Positions 8,561 to 16,424 of a stretch of 36,015 nt of DNA are shown one piece after another. The notes under the pieces are model-generated. The model searched no databases. It had not been told where the DNA came from and saw only the letters and a list, made by a program, of their open reading frames with translations. A program made the translations under genes and the position numbers. The DNA is from CAZQHK01 sp964593455 (GTDB lineage: Bacteria > Muiribacteriota > CAYSPT01). Where the stretch lies: contig CAZQHK010000042.1 in NCBI GenBank assembly GCA_964593455.1, positions 1-36,015 on the forward strand. The letters are read 5' to 3'. Numbering within the stretch: position 1 is the stretch's first letter; each line of letters opens with the position of its first letter.

Positions 8561-9964
8561 TTACATTCCAACACCAGGCTGGGACACGATCCTCAGATCG
8601 ACGTCGGCCGGGGTGAAATAAAGCTGCGCTTTTCCTTCACTTAATTTACTCAAGACATCCTTTTTACGCAAGGTGTTGAATATGGAGATTCGTTCCTCCA
8701 TCTTTATTTCGTCCCCCAACCCGATCAGGAAGGTATTGACCCGGTCCGCCTCCGCCTCACCCTCCATCTCGGCTTCCTGTTTCACGTGTTCACGGCGAAT
8801 CTCCAGCAGTTTTCCTCTCATTTCCTCCGCTGCGATTTCCCCCTTGATCTTCTCTAGCTTGATCTCGTTATCACTTTCCTGTTTCTGGATTTTATTGATA
8901 CGGTTGGTGGTCTCCTGGATGATCTCCTGGAGGATATGCTGCGTGGCCGGATCCTTGCATGTGGCGGAGCGGACCTCGACCGCGTGAATCTTGACGCCGC
9001 GGTCATTGTAGAATGTATCCCCGTTTTCCAGGACTGCTTTCTGAACAATGCTATTAAATTCGTCCAGGAAGGTCTCCAGGTTGACCTTGGAAACGGCCTG
9101 GATGATAATGCTTCGGGCATGCGAACAGATGTCTCCCGGGGCATCGTCGGTGGACTGGATCATGGCCTCGATGTCAGCGATATGCCAGAAGAATGTGATA
9201 CCAAGGGTAATCTCCACATTGTCCTTGGTCCGGGCTCCGAACTCGTACCACATGAATTTGGGCCGGTTGTCGAAGTGCGTGATCTGGAGATTCCGGGTCT
9301 CTTTATGGATTCCGGTGGACCAGTTGAGACACAGCAATTCACAGTAAGGCTCCAGGAAGAAAGCCCGGTTTTCGTCGCAGCCCTGCCGGAAGATATACTG
9401 GCCTGATTTGTCTTTGATCACCACGGTCTCGTGGTCTTCGAGCCGGATACGATTGCGCACTTCAACGATCTCTTCGGTGGCTGTTGGAATGAATACCTGT
9501 TGATCGGTAGTCAGATCCAGTGTTCCGGTTCGGGTATCACGGGTGAGTACCGCTTTGTCCTCGTCGATGTTGATACCGTTCTGAACCTTGCCCATGACCA
9601 CTTCGGTAGGCCTTAGATAGACGCTTGCCTCGCCCCGTTCCACCCGGATCTCACCGCTATTCTTGTCCAATATCTTCACGTACTGGTTGTGTTTCAAAGG
9701 AATGGCTTTTGCCCGCTCGACTATTTCCTCCGTAGCGTTGGCGAAATAGAGTTTGGGCCCTATCTCGTTTCTCACTTCGCCGGTCAGCCGGTCCCTGATC
9801 CTCAGATATTCAGTCGGTCCCAGGGTGAACCCGTGTCGTTTCCTCACTCGGTAAAACGGCGGCGCCAAGAACACTCCCGGGCCGTTGATGGTCCAGCGCC
9901 TGGTGAAGGTTTCTACCAGAATCTGCTCTTCTTCATTAATAAAATAAATCCATGGTATAAACAT
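8561..9964 (-). CDS. SPFH/band-7 protein with major-vault-protein-like repeats
   Basis: A 467-residue cytosolic protein without signal peptide. Residues about 12-218 contain five tandem units of 40-44 residues, each with a strand pattern like 'x-Y-V-K-I-x-D-K-x-x-G-E-x-R-V-x-x-G-x-x-x-x-Y-L-x-P-T-E-E-I-V' and ending 'a-I-x-L'. This is the layout of the vault repeats of eukaryotic MVP. A shoulder-like SPFH domain follows (about 225-335: F-D-N-R-P-K-F-M-W-Y-E-F, then R-T-K-D-N-V-E-I-T-L, F-F-W-H-I). Next is a long charged helix (345-408) resembling the cap helix, then a C-terminal segment of about 55 residues. MVP is about 850-890 residues with more repeats, so this is a short version. ATG at 9964 is preferred to TTG at 9970 because GGGGAG lies 6 nt upstream. 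Single-gene unit with its own terminator. Role unknown; assembly into a shell or ring is inference. Confidence 0.8.
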   Translation of the reverse strand: MFIPWIYFINEEEQILVETFTRRWTINGPGVFLAPPFYRVRKRHGFTLGPTEYLRIRDRLTGEVRNEIGPKLYFANATEEIVERAKAIPLKHNQYVKILDKNSGEIRVERGEASVYLRPTEVVMGKVQNGINIDEDKAVLTRDTRTGTLDLTTDQQVFIPTATEEIVEVRNRIRLEDHETVVIKDKSGQYIFRQGCDENRAFFLEPYCELLCLNWSTGIHKETRNLQITHFDNRPKFMWYEFGARTKDNVEITLGITFFWHIADIEAMIQSTDDAPGDICSHARSIIIQAVSKVNLETFLDEFNSIVQKAVLENGDTFYNDRGVKIHAVEVRSATCKDPATQHILQEIIQETTNRINKIQKQESDNEIKLEKIKGEIAAEEMRGKLLEIRREHVKQEAEMEGEAEADRVNTFLIGLGDEIKMEERISIFNTLRKKDVLSKLSEGKAQLYFTPADVDLRIVSQPGVGM

Positions 9965-10250
9965 TGCCAACTCCCCTTTCCCCTTTTATTTGGTCCGAAC
10001 CCGATTGTGGTCCCAACGCAAAAAGCGGGCCAAATTAAATGGAATGAATAACAACAAAACTTTCCGGCTCCGATGGCTGAGAGGAATAGATGGATGAAAA
10101 CCGGTGTTGTTGGCGTTTTTTCGATAAAATGTCGCTGAGACAGAAAAAAGAATAGCTGGCTGACAAAAAATCCAAATTTGTTAATAGGCGGTGTGAAAAA
10201 GGGGTAATAAAAACATTAATGCACGATATGTGAACAGTGATATTTCTTAC

Positions 10251-10266
10251 CTATATGTTCATATAG
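10251..10266. promoter_or_regulatory. Perfect palindrome CTATATG-TT-CATATAG, operator candidate
   Basis: Two 7-bp arms separated by 2 bp. A related half-site, ATATGTGAACA, occurs about 25 bp upstream (from 10226). Symmetry and spacing suit a dimeric repressor. It is about 100 bp upstream of the predicted transcription start of the lipocalin-like gene. Regulator unknown. Confidence 0.35.
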
Positions 10267-10343
10267 TGGACAATATTATTCAGGGACGGGGATAAATAAT
10301 GAGAACTTTTCCTGGTCGTCAAATGATAGCAGGTTTCACAACA

Positions 10344-10372
10344 TTGCTCCTTTTACCCTGATCTGGTACTAT
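10344..10372 (+). promoter_or_regulatory. Possible sigma70-type promoter for the lipocalin-like gene
   Basis: TTGCTC (10344-10349) and TACTAT (10367-10372) are 17 nt apart. The expected start near 10379 falls at the first base pairs of the long stem described next. Both hexamers are imperfect, so support is modest. Confidence 0.35.
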
Positions 10373-10440
10373 TAAACCGGAAACTGCAGTTGGCTTCCAC
10401 GCGAGCCGCAGCAGAATGTCTATTACAGTTTCCGGATTAA
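10372..10440 (+). promoter_or_regulatory. Long stem-loop in the 5' leader of the lipocalin-like gene
   Basis: CCGGAAACTG (10377-10386) pairs perfectly with CAGTTTCCGG (10426-10435). Beyond one A/A mismatch the pairing extends by TTAA/TTAA, giving 14 of 15 pairs. The 39-nt interior holds a second small hairpin, GGCT (10392-10395) with AGCC (10404-10407). The stem ends about 40 nt before the start codon. It could be an RNA control element, a protein site or a transcript-stabilising 5' stem. It matches no riboswitch class I recognise. Confidence 0.45.
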
Positions 10441-10482
10441 CCACATGAGGAATTTGTGGATAGTAGCTGAGGGGGATTTAAA

Positions 10483-11916
10483 ATGAGTAGCCGAACCCAG
10501 CAAATAAAGACATTTGCCGGTATCATGTTTTTCGTTTTAGTTCTTTGCTTTTCCCGGATAGCTCCGGTGGCCGGTCAGTCGTTTTTAACCGGAAACGAAA
10601 CCACTTCCCGGTTCGGGTCGATGAACATTCCCTTATTCAAGGGAATTGGCCTTTCCCGTGAAGAGTATGTCAAATATGTCACTGAAGAAACCATTCATGA
10701 TATGGCCTGTCGGAAGTATGATAATTTCGACAGTTTTATGAAAAATATTCCGTTGCTGGACAAGGATGTTTCCGTCGTATTCCTCTCGGCCGCACGAGAG
10801 ATAGTGAAAGCTGCGCGGGCGGATTATCTTAACTTCTCCAAGTCCGAGTCGGGCAACCGCGGGAAAAACCTCCAGCGGTTGGGGCGGGCGTTGAAAACGC
10901 AACAACTGCTGGAGGAGCGGTCCGAGGAATTGATGAGGACCGGATCGGGTGCGCCCCGGAAGGACACTCCTCGCGATGCGAAGCCTATTCAGTTTCCTGA
11001 TGATGAGGGACTGCATGTATCAAAGCTGATTGAGTGGTGGTATTATACGGGCCATCTAACGTCAGATTCGGGACGGAATTTCGGTTTCGAATTGTGTTAT
11101 TTCCGGTTTACTCCCTTCATCTATTTCGCCCACTTCGCCATCAGTGACATCGATAACAAGAAAATTCGATACGTACGAAAAATCTTCTCGCCGGCTTCCG
11201 TCTCGCTTGAAGGAAAGAAACTCGCCCTCAATTACGGCAACTGGGGAGCCAAAGCCACCGGTTCGTTCCAATACGATATCTGGGCGGAAACTCCTGATTT
11301 TTCCATGAAACTCTTGATTAATTCTCTCAAACCTCCCATGCTGATTGGAGACGAAGGAATCATCAAAATGGGGGATGATGCAAACTCTTTCTATTACACC
11401 TTGACCCGTAATACGGTTGCCGGCTCGATTTCCATTGGAGAGGAAAACTATCACGTTAACGGCACCGCCTGGATGGATCACCAATGGGGAAATTTTTTCA
11501 TGTCGACCATCTGGGGGTGGGATTGGTTTTCCCTGCAGCTTGACAACAACATGGAGTTGAATATATTCAGCTTTCACAACAGTCAGGGCGAGCAGACCAA
11601 TCCGTTTGTAGAAATACTCAATCCGGATAACACCAACGAAATGCTGAGCACGGTCGAACTGACACCGCTTTCATGGTGGACCAGCCCGAAAACGCGTATC
11701 AGATACCCTTCCGGGTACCGCATTTTCCTGCCGGAGAAAAACTACACGTTTACCGTGATCCCAAAGTTCAAAGAGCAGGAGATTGAGGCCAACCCATTCT
11801 CTCCGGATTTCATCGACTATTGGGAAGGAGCCTGCTCCGTGTCCGCCGATCTCGACGGCGCAAAAGTCGAGGGACAGGCTTACAATGAAATTTGCGGCTA
11901 TAAGAAAGTGGAATAA
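10483..11916 (+). CDS. Secreted lipocalin-like protein of the CrtC/AttH family
   Basis: A 477-residue exported protein. Residues 10-31 form a signal peptide (hydrophobic core, then P-V-A-G-Q). An N-terminal helical region of about 150 residues precedes a double-lipocalin fold with family signatures: E-W-W-Y-Y-T-G-H-L (about 184-192), G-T-A-W-M-D-H-Q-W-G with G-W-D-W-F-S-L-Q-L (about 326-352), and the closing G-Q-A-Y-N-E-I-C-G-Y. CrtC enzymes hydrate carotenoid double bonds and AttH-like proteins bind or modify lipids. No carotenoid genes are nearby, so carotenoid hydratase activity should not be assumed. The start follows GAGGGGGAT about 6-8 nt upstream. The helical N-terminal extension is not part of the core family. 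Confidence 0.8.
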   Translation: MSSRTQQIKTFAGIMFFVLVLCFSRIAPVAGQSFLTGNETTSRFGSMNIPLFKGIGLSREEYVKYVTEETIHDMACRKYDNFDSFMKNIPLLDKDVSVVFLSAAREIVKAARADYLNFSKSESGNRGKNLQRLGRALKTQQLLEERSEELMRTGSGAPRKDTPRDAKPIQFPDDEGLHVSKLIEWWYYTGHLTSDSGRNFGFELCYFRFTPFIYFAHFAISDIDNKKIRYVRKIFSPASVSLEGKKLALNYGNWGAKATGSFQYDIWAETPDFSMKLLINSLKPPMLIGDEGIIKMGDDANSFYYTLTRNTVAGSISIGEENYHVNGTAWMDHQWGNFFMSTIWGWDWFSLQLDNNMELNIFSFHNSQGEQTNPFVEILNPDNTNEMLSTVELTPLSWWTSPKTRIRYPSGYRIFLPEKNYTFTVIPKFKEQEIEANPFSPDFIDYWEGACSVSADLDGAKVEGQAYNEICGYKKVE

Positions 11917-11999
11917 TTAATCTCCTTGCCGCCAGGAACTCTCCGGTCGTAAATCATGTTTATTGTAGATGAAAAGAACTTGCCTGTTTTAGTTGTATG

Positions 12000-12014
12000 C
12001 TGGTAAGGTACCAG
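12000..12014. promoter_or_regulatory. Palindrome CTGGTA-AGG-TACCAG upstream of nifS
   Basis: A perfect 6-bp inverted repeat with a 3-nt spacer ends 36 bp before the nifS start. Its place suggests a repressor site for the Fe-S assembly operon, but it does not look like a standard IscR box and no regulator is nearby. Confidence 0.3.
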
Positions 12015-12050
12015 ACGGATTAGAAATGTTTCAGAAGGAAGATGAAAATA

Positions 12051-13235
12051 ATGAATAAAATTTACCTGGACCATAACGCTACGACACCGCTTCACCCGGA
12101 AGTGAAGCGGGCGTTGACCGAGGCCATGGAAGTCTTCGGTAATCCGTCCAGCCTGCATGATTTCGGGCGCGAGGCCAAGCACCTGGTGGAACAGGCCCGT
12201 GAACGCGTGTCCACCTTTATCGGGGCCGCTCCGGAAGAAATCGTGTTTGTGGGAAGCGGTTCGGAAGCCAACAACACGGTTATCTCCAACTTGTCCTGCC
12301 GCTCCCTGATCTGTCTCAGTAACCGGGGGGGCAGCACCAATGTCATTACCACCACCATCGAGCATCCGTGTATTCTGGAAACGGCTAAGTGTATGCAGGA
12401 GCGGGGTGTCAATGTCTCGTTTCTTGATGTAGACGAGTACGGAAAGATCGATCTCGACCAACTCCGCACTTTGCTCGCGGACGACGTGGCGCTGGTGTCG
12501 GTCATGATGGCCAATAACGAGATCGGGACTATCCAGGATATTAAAACCATCTGCCGGATAACGCATGAGCACGGGGCGCTGTTTCACACCGACGCCGTTC
12601 AGGCGGTCGGTAAGATTCCGGTTGATGTGAAAGACCTGGATGTCGATTTCCTGACCATTTCCGGACACAAGATGTACGGTCCGAAGGGTATCGGTGCTCT
12701 GTATATCAAGAAGGGAATCCCATTCTGTCCTCTTATCAGGGGAGGGCACCAGGAGCGTGGCCGCCGGGCCGGAACCGAGAACACTCTCGGGATTATCGGT
12801 CTCGGAATGGCGGTTGAGATGCGCTCCTGTGAAATGAGTGATGAAGAAGACCGGCTTCTTTCGTTGAAATCAGTGTTAAAGCAGGGAATCGAAGACCGGA
12901 TTCCCGACATAAAATTAAACGGACATCCCACCGACTGCCTGGCCGGTACCTTGAACGTTTCGTTCATGGGGGCCGAGGGAGAATCAATTTTACTGTACTT
13001 AGATCTGGAAGGGATTGCCGTGTCTACCGGTTCCGCCTGTGCTTCCGGTTCTCTCGATCCGTCACACGTACTTTTGGCTGCCGGGTTGACGCCGGAGTTT
13101 GCCCATGGCTCGGTTCGCTTCAGCCTGGGCCGCGAAACCGGTATAAAGGATGTGGAATACGTGCTTGAGGTACTTCCGCGGGTGATACAGAAGATACGCG
13201 ATATGTCGACGGTTTACACGAGGGGAAAACGATGA
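12051..13235 (+). CDS. nifS: Cysteine desulfurase, NifS/IscS type
   Basis: A 394-residue PLP enzyme that takes sulfur from cysteine to build Fe-S clusters. It opens with I-Y-L-D-H-N-A-T-T-P. The PLP lysine is Lys207 in S-G-H-K-M-Y-G-P-K-G, the cofactor histidine lies in the T-I-E-H-P region (about 105), and the sulfur-carrying Cys330 lies in S-T-G-S-A-C-A-S-G-S-L-D-P-S-H. The short loop around that cysteine fits the NifS/IscS group. ATG at 12051 gives the family-typical start; an in-frame ATG at 12042 adds three residues but sits too near AAGGA. It overlaps the scaffold gene by 4 nt (ATGA), pointing to coupled translation. 'nifS' is used for the NifU-type partner; no nitrogenase genes are seen. 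Confidence 0.93.
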   Translation: MNKIYLDHNATTPLHPEVKRALTEAMEVFGNPSSLHDFGREAKHLVEQARERVSTFIGAAPEEIVFVGSGSEANNTVISNLSCRSLICLSNRGGSTNVITTTIEHPCILETAKCMQERGVNVSFLDVDEYGKIDLDQLRTLLADDVALVSVMMANNEIGTIQDIKTICRITHEHGALFHTDAVQAVGKIPVDVKDLDVDFLTISGHKMYGPKGIGALYIKKGIPFCPLIRGGHQERGRRAGTENTLGIIGLGMAVEMRSCEMSDEEDRLLSLKSVLKQGIEDRIPDIKLNGHPTDCLAGTLNVSFMGAEGESILLYLDLEGIAVSTGSACASGSLDPSHVLLAAGLTPEFAHGSVRFSLGRETGIKDVEYVLEVLPRVIQKIRDMSTVYTRGKR

Positions 13236-13843
13236 GTGCAACGGGCGGCTGGGCGTATTCGGACATTGTCAAAGATCACTTTATGAATCCCAGGAACATT
13301 CTCAAGGATGAAGAAAGCTATCATGAGGATGGCAAGGGGACGGTGGGTAACGTCAAGTGCGGCGACCAGATGACCGTGGTCATCAAGGTAGACAAAGAAA
13401 ACGATGTCATCACCGACTGCAAATGGAAGACTTACGGGTGTGCCAGTGCCATCGCCAGCACCTCGGTGCTGTCCCAGATGGTCGTCGGCATGACGCTGGA
13501 GCAGGCGTTTCGGGTGACACCAAAAGATGTGACCAAGGAACTGGGCGCTCTCCCCGAGCACAAGATCCATTGTTCCGTTCTGGGAGACAAGGCGCTCCAG
13601 GAGGCAATCAACGACTACTACCGCCGAAGCGGTCAGGACGGCAAGGTTATTGAGGAAGAAGCCCGCATCATATGCCAGTGCATGAACGTCACCGACCATG
13701 AGATAGAGCACGCCGTGCTGGAAGGCGCCCGGACGCTTTACAAGCTCCAGGAGAGGACCAAGCTGGGGACCGTGTGCGGCCAGTGCCGTGACGAAGCCAC
13801 TAAGCTCATCAACACATTCGTTCACCAGCACTTCGATGACTAG
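13232..13843 (+). CDS. nifU: NifU-like Fe-S cluster scaffold (IscU domain plus BFD-like [2Fe-2S] domain)
   Basis: A 203-residue scaffold. Residues 1-130 are the IscU domain with cluster ligands Cys43 (with Asp45), Cys70 and Cys114, in V-K-C-G-D, Y-G-C-A-S and K-I-H-C-S-V-L. Residues 145-190 form a bacterioferritin-associated-ferredoxin-like domain with four cysteines: C148-x-C150 and C182-x-x-C185. Classical NifU has a third, C-terminal NFU domain; it is absent, as in several anaerobes. The C-terminal frame overlaps rlmN by 8 nt. Together with nifS this is a complete minimal cluster-building pair. Confidence 0.92.
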   Translation: MSATGGWAYSDIVKDHFMNPRNILKDEESYHEDGKGTVGNVKCGDQMTVVIKVDKENDVITDCKWKTYGCASAIASTSVLSQMVVGMTLEQAFRVTPKDVTKELGALPEHKIHCSVLGDKALQEAINDYYRRSGQDGKVIEEEARIICQCMNVTDHEIEHAVLEGARTLYKLQERTKLGTVCGQCRDEATKLINTFVHQHFDD

Positions 13844-14900
13844 CCCGGGTCCGCAGGCAATAAAGAAGGATATCAAGGGTTTCACTCTGTCCCGGCTTGA
13901 AATCCTGCTGAAGAAACTGAAATATCCGTCTTTTCACGCTAAACAGATACTGTCCTGGATTTTTGCCAGAAACGCCTTCGATTTCTCGGAGATGACGGAT
14001 CTACCCGCCGCACTGCGTGAACATCTTAATGATCATTACCGGATTATATCTACGAGCTTGAAAAAGGAGTTCGAAGCGGCTGATGGGACCAGGAAACTCC
14101 TGCTCGAGCTGGAAGATGGACGGTTGATCGAATCGGCCTTGATACCGGTTCAAAGCACTCCCCTGAAACGCAGAATGACCGGTTGTATATCAAGCCAGGC
14201 CGGCTGCCGGTTCGGTTGCCGGTTTTGCGCCAGCGGCCTGGGCGGGTTCAAACGCCAGTTGACCGGCGAGGAGATTATCGAACAGGTCATGTATCTTAAG
14301 CGGTCCTGCGGTAACGACCGGCTCAGTCACCTGGTTTTCATGGGGGTGGGGGAACCGTTTGACAACTACAAGAATGTCATGAAGGCGGCTCGGACCATAA
14401 ATTCCAAGGACGGATTCAATATCGCCGCCCGCCGGTTGACCATCTCCACCTGCGGAATCGTTCCCGGTATTAATCGCCTGGCCGGGGAAGGGCTTCAGAT
14501 TGAGCTTTCCGTTTCGCTTCACGCTGCAGATGAGCGGACGAGATCAGATCTCATGCCGGTGAATAAACGATATTCTCTGCGTGATCTCATGGCCGCCTGC
14601 AGGCGGTACGTCAAACAGACGAACCGCCAGGTCACGTTCGAATATGTCATGATACCGGCCCGCAATATGGGTAAACGGGCGGCGGCCGACCTGGCTAAAC
14701 TGCTGAAAGGACTCAACTGCAAGGTGAACTTGATACCATACAATCCGGTAAAAGAGTTTGTGATTAAACGTCCCGGCCGGCAGGATATTTTTCACTTCAG
14801 AGATCAATTGATGGCGTCGGGGGTCAAGGTAACCGTCAGGAGGTCCCGCGGCGGCGATATCGGTGCTGCCTGCGGCCAGCTGCGGCTGGCCAAACGATAA
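13836..14900 (+). CDS. rlmN: Dual-specificity 23S rRNA/tRNA adenine-C2 methyltransferase RlmN
   Basis: A 354-residue radical-SAM enzyme that methylates C2 of A2503 in 23S rRNA and A37 in some tRNAs. The [4Fe-4S] motif is C124-x3-C128-x2-C131 (A-G-C-R-F-G-C-R-F-C). The mechanistic cysteine pair is Cys117 (T-G-C-I-S-S-Q) and Cys346 (G-A-A-C-G-Q-L), the latter methylated during catalysis. F-M-G-V-G-E-P-F-D-N is also typical. ATG at 13836, overlapping nifU by 8 nt, gives normal length; a GTG at 13788 would add 16 unrelated residues and 56 nt of overlap. No clear ribosome site is present, so translation probably depends on coupling with nifU. All motifs are intact. Confidence 0.93.
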   Translation: MTSPGPQAIKKDIKGFTLSRLEILLKKLKYPSFHAKQILSWIFARNAFDFSEMTDLPAALREHLNDHYRIISTSLKKEFEAADGTRKLLLELEDGRLIESALIPVQSTPLKRRMTGCISSQAGCRFGCRFCASGLGGFKRQLTGEEIIEQVMYLKRSCGNDRLSHLVFMGVGEPFDNYKNVMKAARTINSKDGFNIAARRLTISTCGIVPGINRLAGEGLQIELSVSLHAADERTRSDLMPVNKRYSLRDLMAACRRYVKQTNRQVTFEYVMIPARNMGKRAAADLAKLLKGLNCKVNLIPYNPVKEFVIKRPGRQDIFHFRDQLMASGVKVTVRRSRGGDIGAACGQLRLAKR

Positions 14901-14921
14901 TCCATCTCAATAATCTCAGAT

Positions 14922-14945
14922 CTCACTCTCTACGCTTCTTGCTTG
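14922..14945 (+). repeat. Short head copy of the dispersed intergenic repeat (copy B1)
   Basis: TCACTCTCTACGCTTCTTGC and the next four bases repeat the head of the long copy that begins 58 bp later at 14980. It lies 22 bp past the rlmN stop. The flanking ATCTCAGATCTCA-type sequence also occurs after copy A near 6290. Confidence 0.65.
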
Positions 14946-14979
14946 ATGATTCAAATGTTTAAATGTTAGGCCTGACCCC

Positions 14980-15094
14980 TCACTCTCTGCGCTTCTTGCT
15001 TGAGGGTGGGACCACCAAGCTTTCGCTACACCTCCATATTCGCACTCACGTCTGGCAGACAAAATCAGCCTTCGCCCGGGTAAAAATCTCAATC
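14980..15094 (+). repeat. Long copy of the dispersed intergenic repeat (copy B2)
   Basis: About 115 nt that align with roughly 80% identity to 28240-28350 on the minus strand. Conserved blocks are CTTGAGGGTGGGACCACC, CGCTACACCTC, TTCGCACTCAC and CGCCCGGGTAAAAATCTCAA. GGTGGGACCACC is itself nearly palindromic. It sits between rlmN (plus) and the NosR-like gene (minus). A 69-codon frame runs through it, but the conservation is of a nucleotide element, so I do not call a protein. The remaining 100 bp to 15196 shows nothing recognisable. Confidence 0.75.
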
Positions 15095-15196
15095 TATCGT
15101 CTCTCTACCCACTACAAAATCATACATCATTTGATGTCATCCTCCCGCCCTCTGAACAGCGTAGAAAATTAAGGAAAGAGATAGAAAATTTAAACT

Positions 15197-16414
15197 TTAA
15201 GCTCTTCTTCCCTTAAACAGGTTGCGCGTAAAAACTTCCAGTATCTGGCCTGTGGGACAGAAAAACCGGCACCAGGCACGCGGCCGGAAAAGAGATACCA
15301 GCAGGAATACTGCTCCGAAAACCAGCATAGGTTCGCCTGCGGCCTGAAACATGAAGGCGGAGAACGGTTCTATGAAGGTCAGGTCAAAGGATGGGAGAAA
15401 CAGGAGAGCTAATACCACCAGTGCCAACAGCAGGCGGCGGATGATTTTCAGAACCCTGGTGATCATTGGCGGTGTCTTCCATTTCCGGAAACCCGTTTTC
15501 CCGATCAGCTCCTGCGCCGCACCATAGGGGCAGACATAAGTACAGTAAAAGTCGCGGCTGGTAAAAAGGGGGAGTAGAAAAGACAGTCCGGCCAGCCAGC
15601 CAAGGACCGGGACCGTGTGCCAGGAGATCCCTTGCCGCAGCCAGCCGTCAAAAAGCGAGATAGAGAGAAAGTCACCATGCCAGAACCCTAATACGAGCAC
15701 ACTGGCGGCCAGCAGGAGAGGCCTGATTTTTTTCGAGGATCGGGGCCGGGCGAAACAAGCGGCGGCCAGCACGATTACCATTATGGCGGCTATGACGTCC
15801 GGCTGTGCGGCCGCGTCGGAAATAGAAGAGCCTGACGATTGATCGGGAGCCTCTTTTCCCGGACGTAACGATTCGGGAAGGAGAAACAGCCGCTTCCTTA
15901 GGGAGGTGATAATGGCAGCACTGGAACTGGTCGCGGCGGTAATGGTGTCCACGTGCTTTGCCAGCGCTTCTCCCGCTGTCAGGCCGTTCCAACTTTGGAG
16001 CAGGCCTTTCTTCCTGATATAGTTCATAAAGTTGATGCTTTCGTTATTTTTGAGGATAGTGAGCCCGACGATACGGTTTTCCAGATCGATTCCTACCAGT
16101 AGCGGTATAGGACCGGCATAGCCTTTGATATCGTCGGTAAAGGGGCTGGTAACAAGAAAATGAGCGATAGGTGAATCGGTCTCATCAAAGACTATCGAAA
16201 CGTTTTCAGGATTATGGTCCTGCTTGATGGAACGGGTGTCGGGAAACATTTTTCGCAGCTCATCCAGCACCTTGCCTGAAAATTCCCGGTCTTGGAGTTT
16301 CTTCCGCTGTTCGGTGCGGGCACTAACATAATGCTGCAAAACGATCAAACCCAGCAAGATAGCAACAAGGCTGAGTTGAGGAAGTTTGCCTTTTATGTTT
16401 CGCAGGTAGCGCAT
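15197..16414 (-). CDS. FMN-binding domain / CX3CP membrane iron-sulfur protein (NosR-like)
   Basis: A 405-residue membrane electron-transfer protein. Residues 13-31 form a membrane anchor. Residues 80-172 are an FMN-binding domain of the NosR/RnfG kind, with G-Y-A-G-P-I near 98 and D-T-I-T-A-A-T-S-S-S (156-165); Thr162 is the expected covalent FMN site. Four to five helices follow (206-380) with two motifs, C291-x3-C295-P and C382-x3-C386-P, as in NapH/NosR/CcoG proteins, expected to hold metal centres. NosR carries ferredoxin-like clusters after these; they are missing. It probably passes electrons between the quinone pool and an outer partner not seen here. FMN attachment would need an ApbE elsewhere. 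The start has no SD and lies 10 nt after a strong -10. Confidence 0.82.
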   Translation of the reverse strand: MRYLRNIKGKLPQLSLVAILLGLIVLQHYVSARTEQRKKLQDREFSGKVLDELRKMFPDTRSIKQDHNPENVSIVFDETDSPIAHFLVTSPFTDDIKGYAGPIPLLVGIDLENRIVGLTILKNNESINFMNYIRKKGLLQSWNGLTAGEALAKHVDTITAATSSSAAIITSLRKRLFLLPESLRPGKEAPDQSSGSSISDAAAQPDVIAAIMVIVLAAACFARPRSSKKIRPLLLAASVLVLGFWHGDFLSISLFDGWLRQGISWHTVPVLGWLAGLSFLLPLFTSRDFYCTYVCPYGAAQELIGKTGFRKWKTPPMITRVLKIIRRLLLALVVLALLFLPSFDLTFIEPFSAFMFQAAGEPMLVFGAVFLLVSLFRPRAWCRFFCPTGQILEVFTRNLFKGRRA

Positions 16415-16424
16415 AATCTATTAA

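Larger units (their letters stand above)
9965..10482. other. 518-bp non-coding region between divergent genes
   Basis: No convincing gene is present on either strand. It separates the SPFH gene (minus) from the lipocalin-like gene (plus) and must hold both promoters. The AT-rich middle carries a perfect palindrome (10251-10266), and the last 120 bp carry a promoter-like pair and a long stem, listed separately. I saw no clear promoter for the minus-strand gene. Confidence 0.6.

Noticed and set aside
14963..15172. A 69-codon frame through the repeat copy after rlmN
   Set aside because: Coincides with the dispersed nucleotide repeat; no ribosome site, and the related copy at 28240-28350 carries small insertions and deletions that break the frame.
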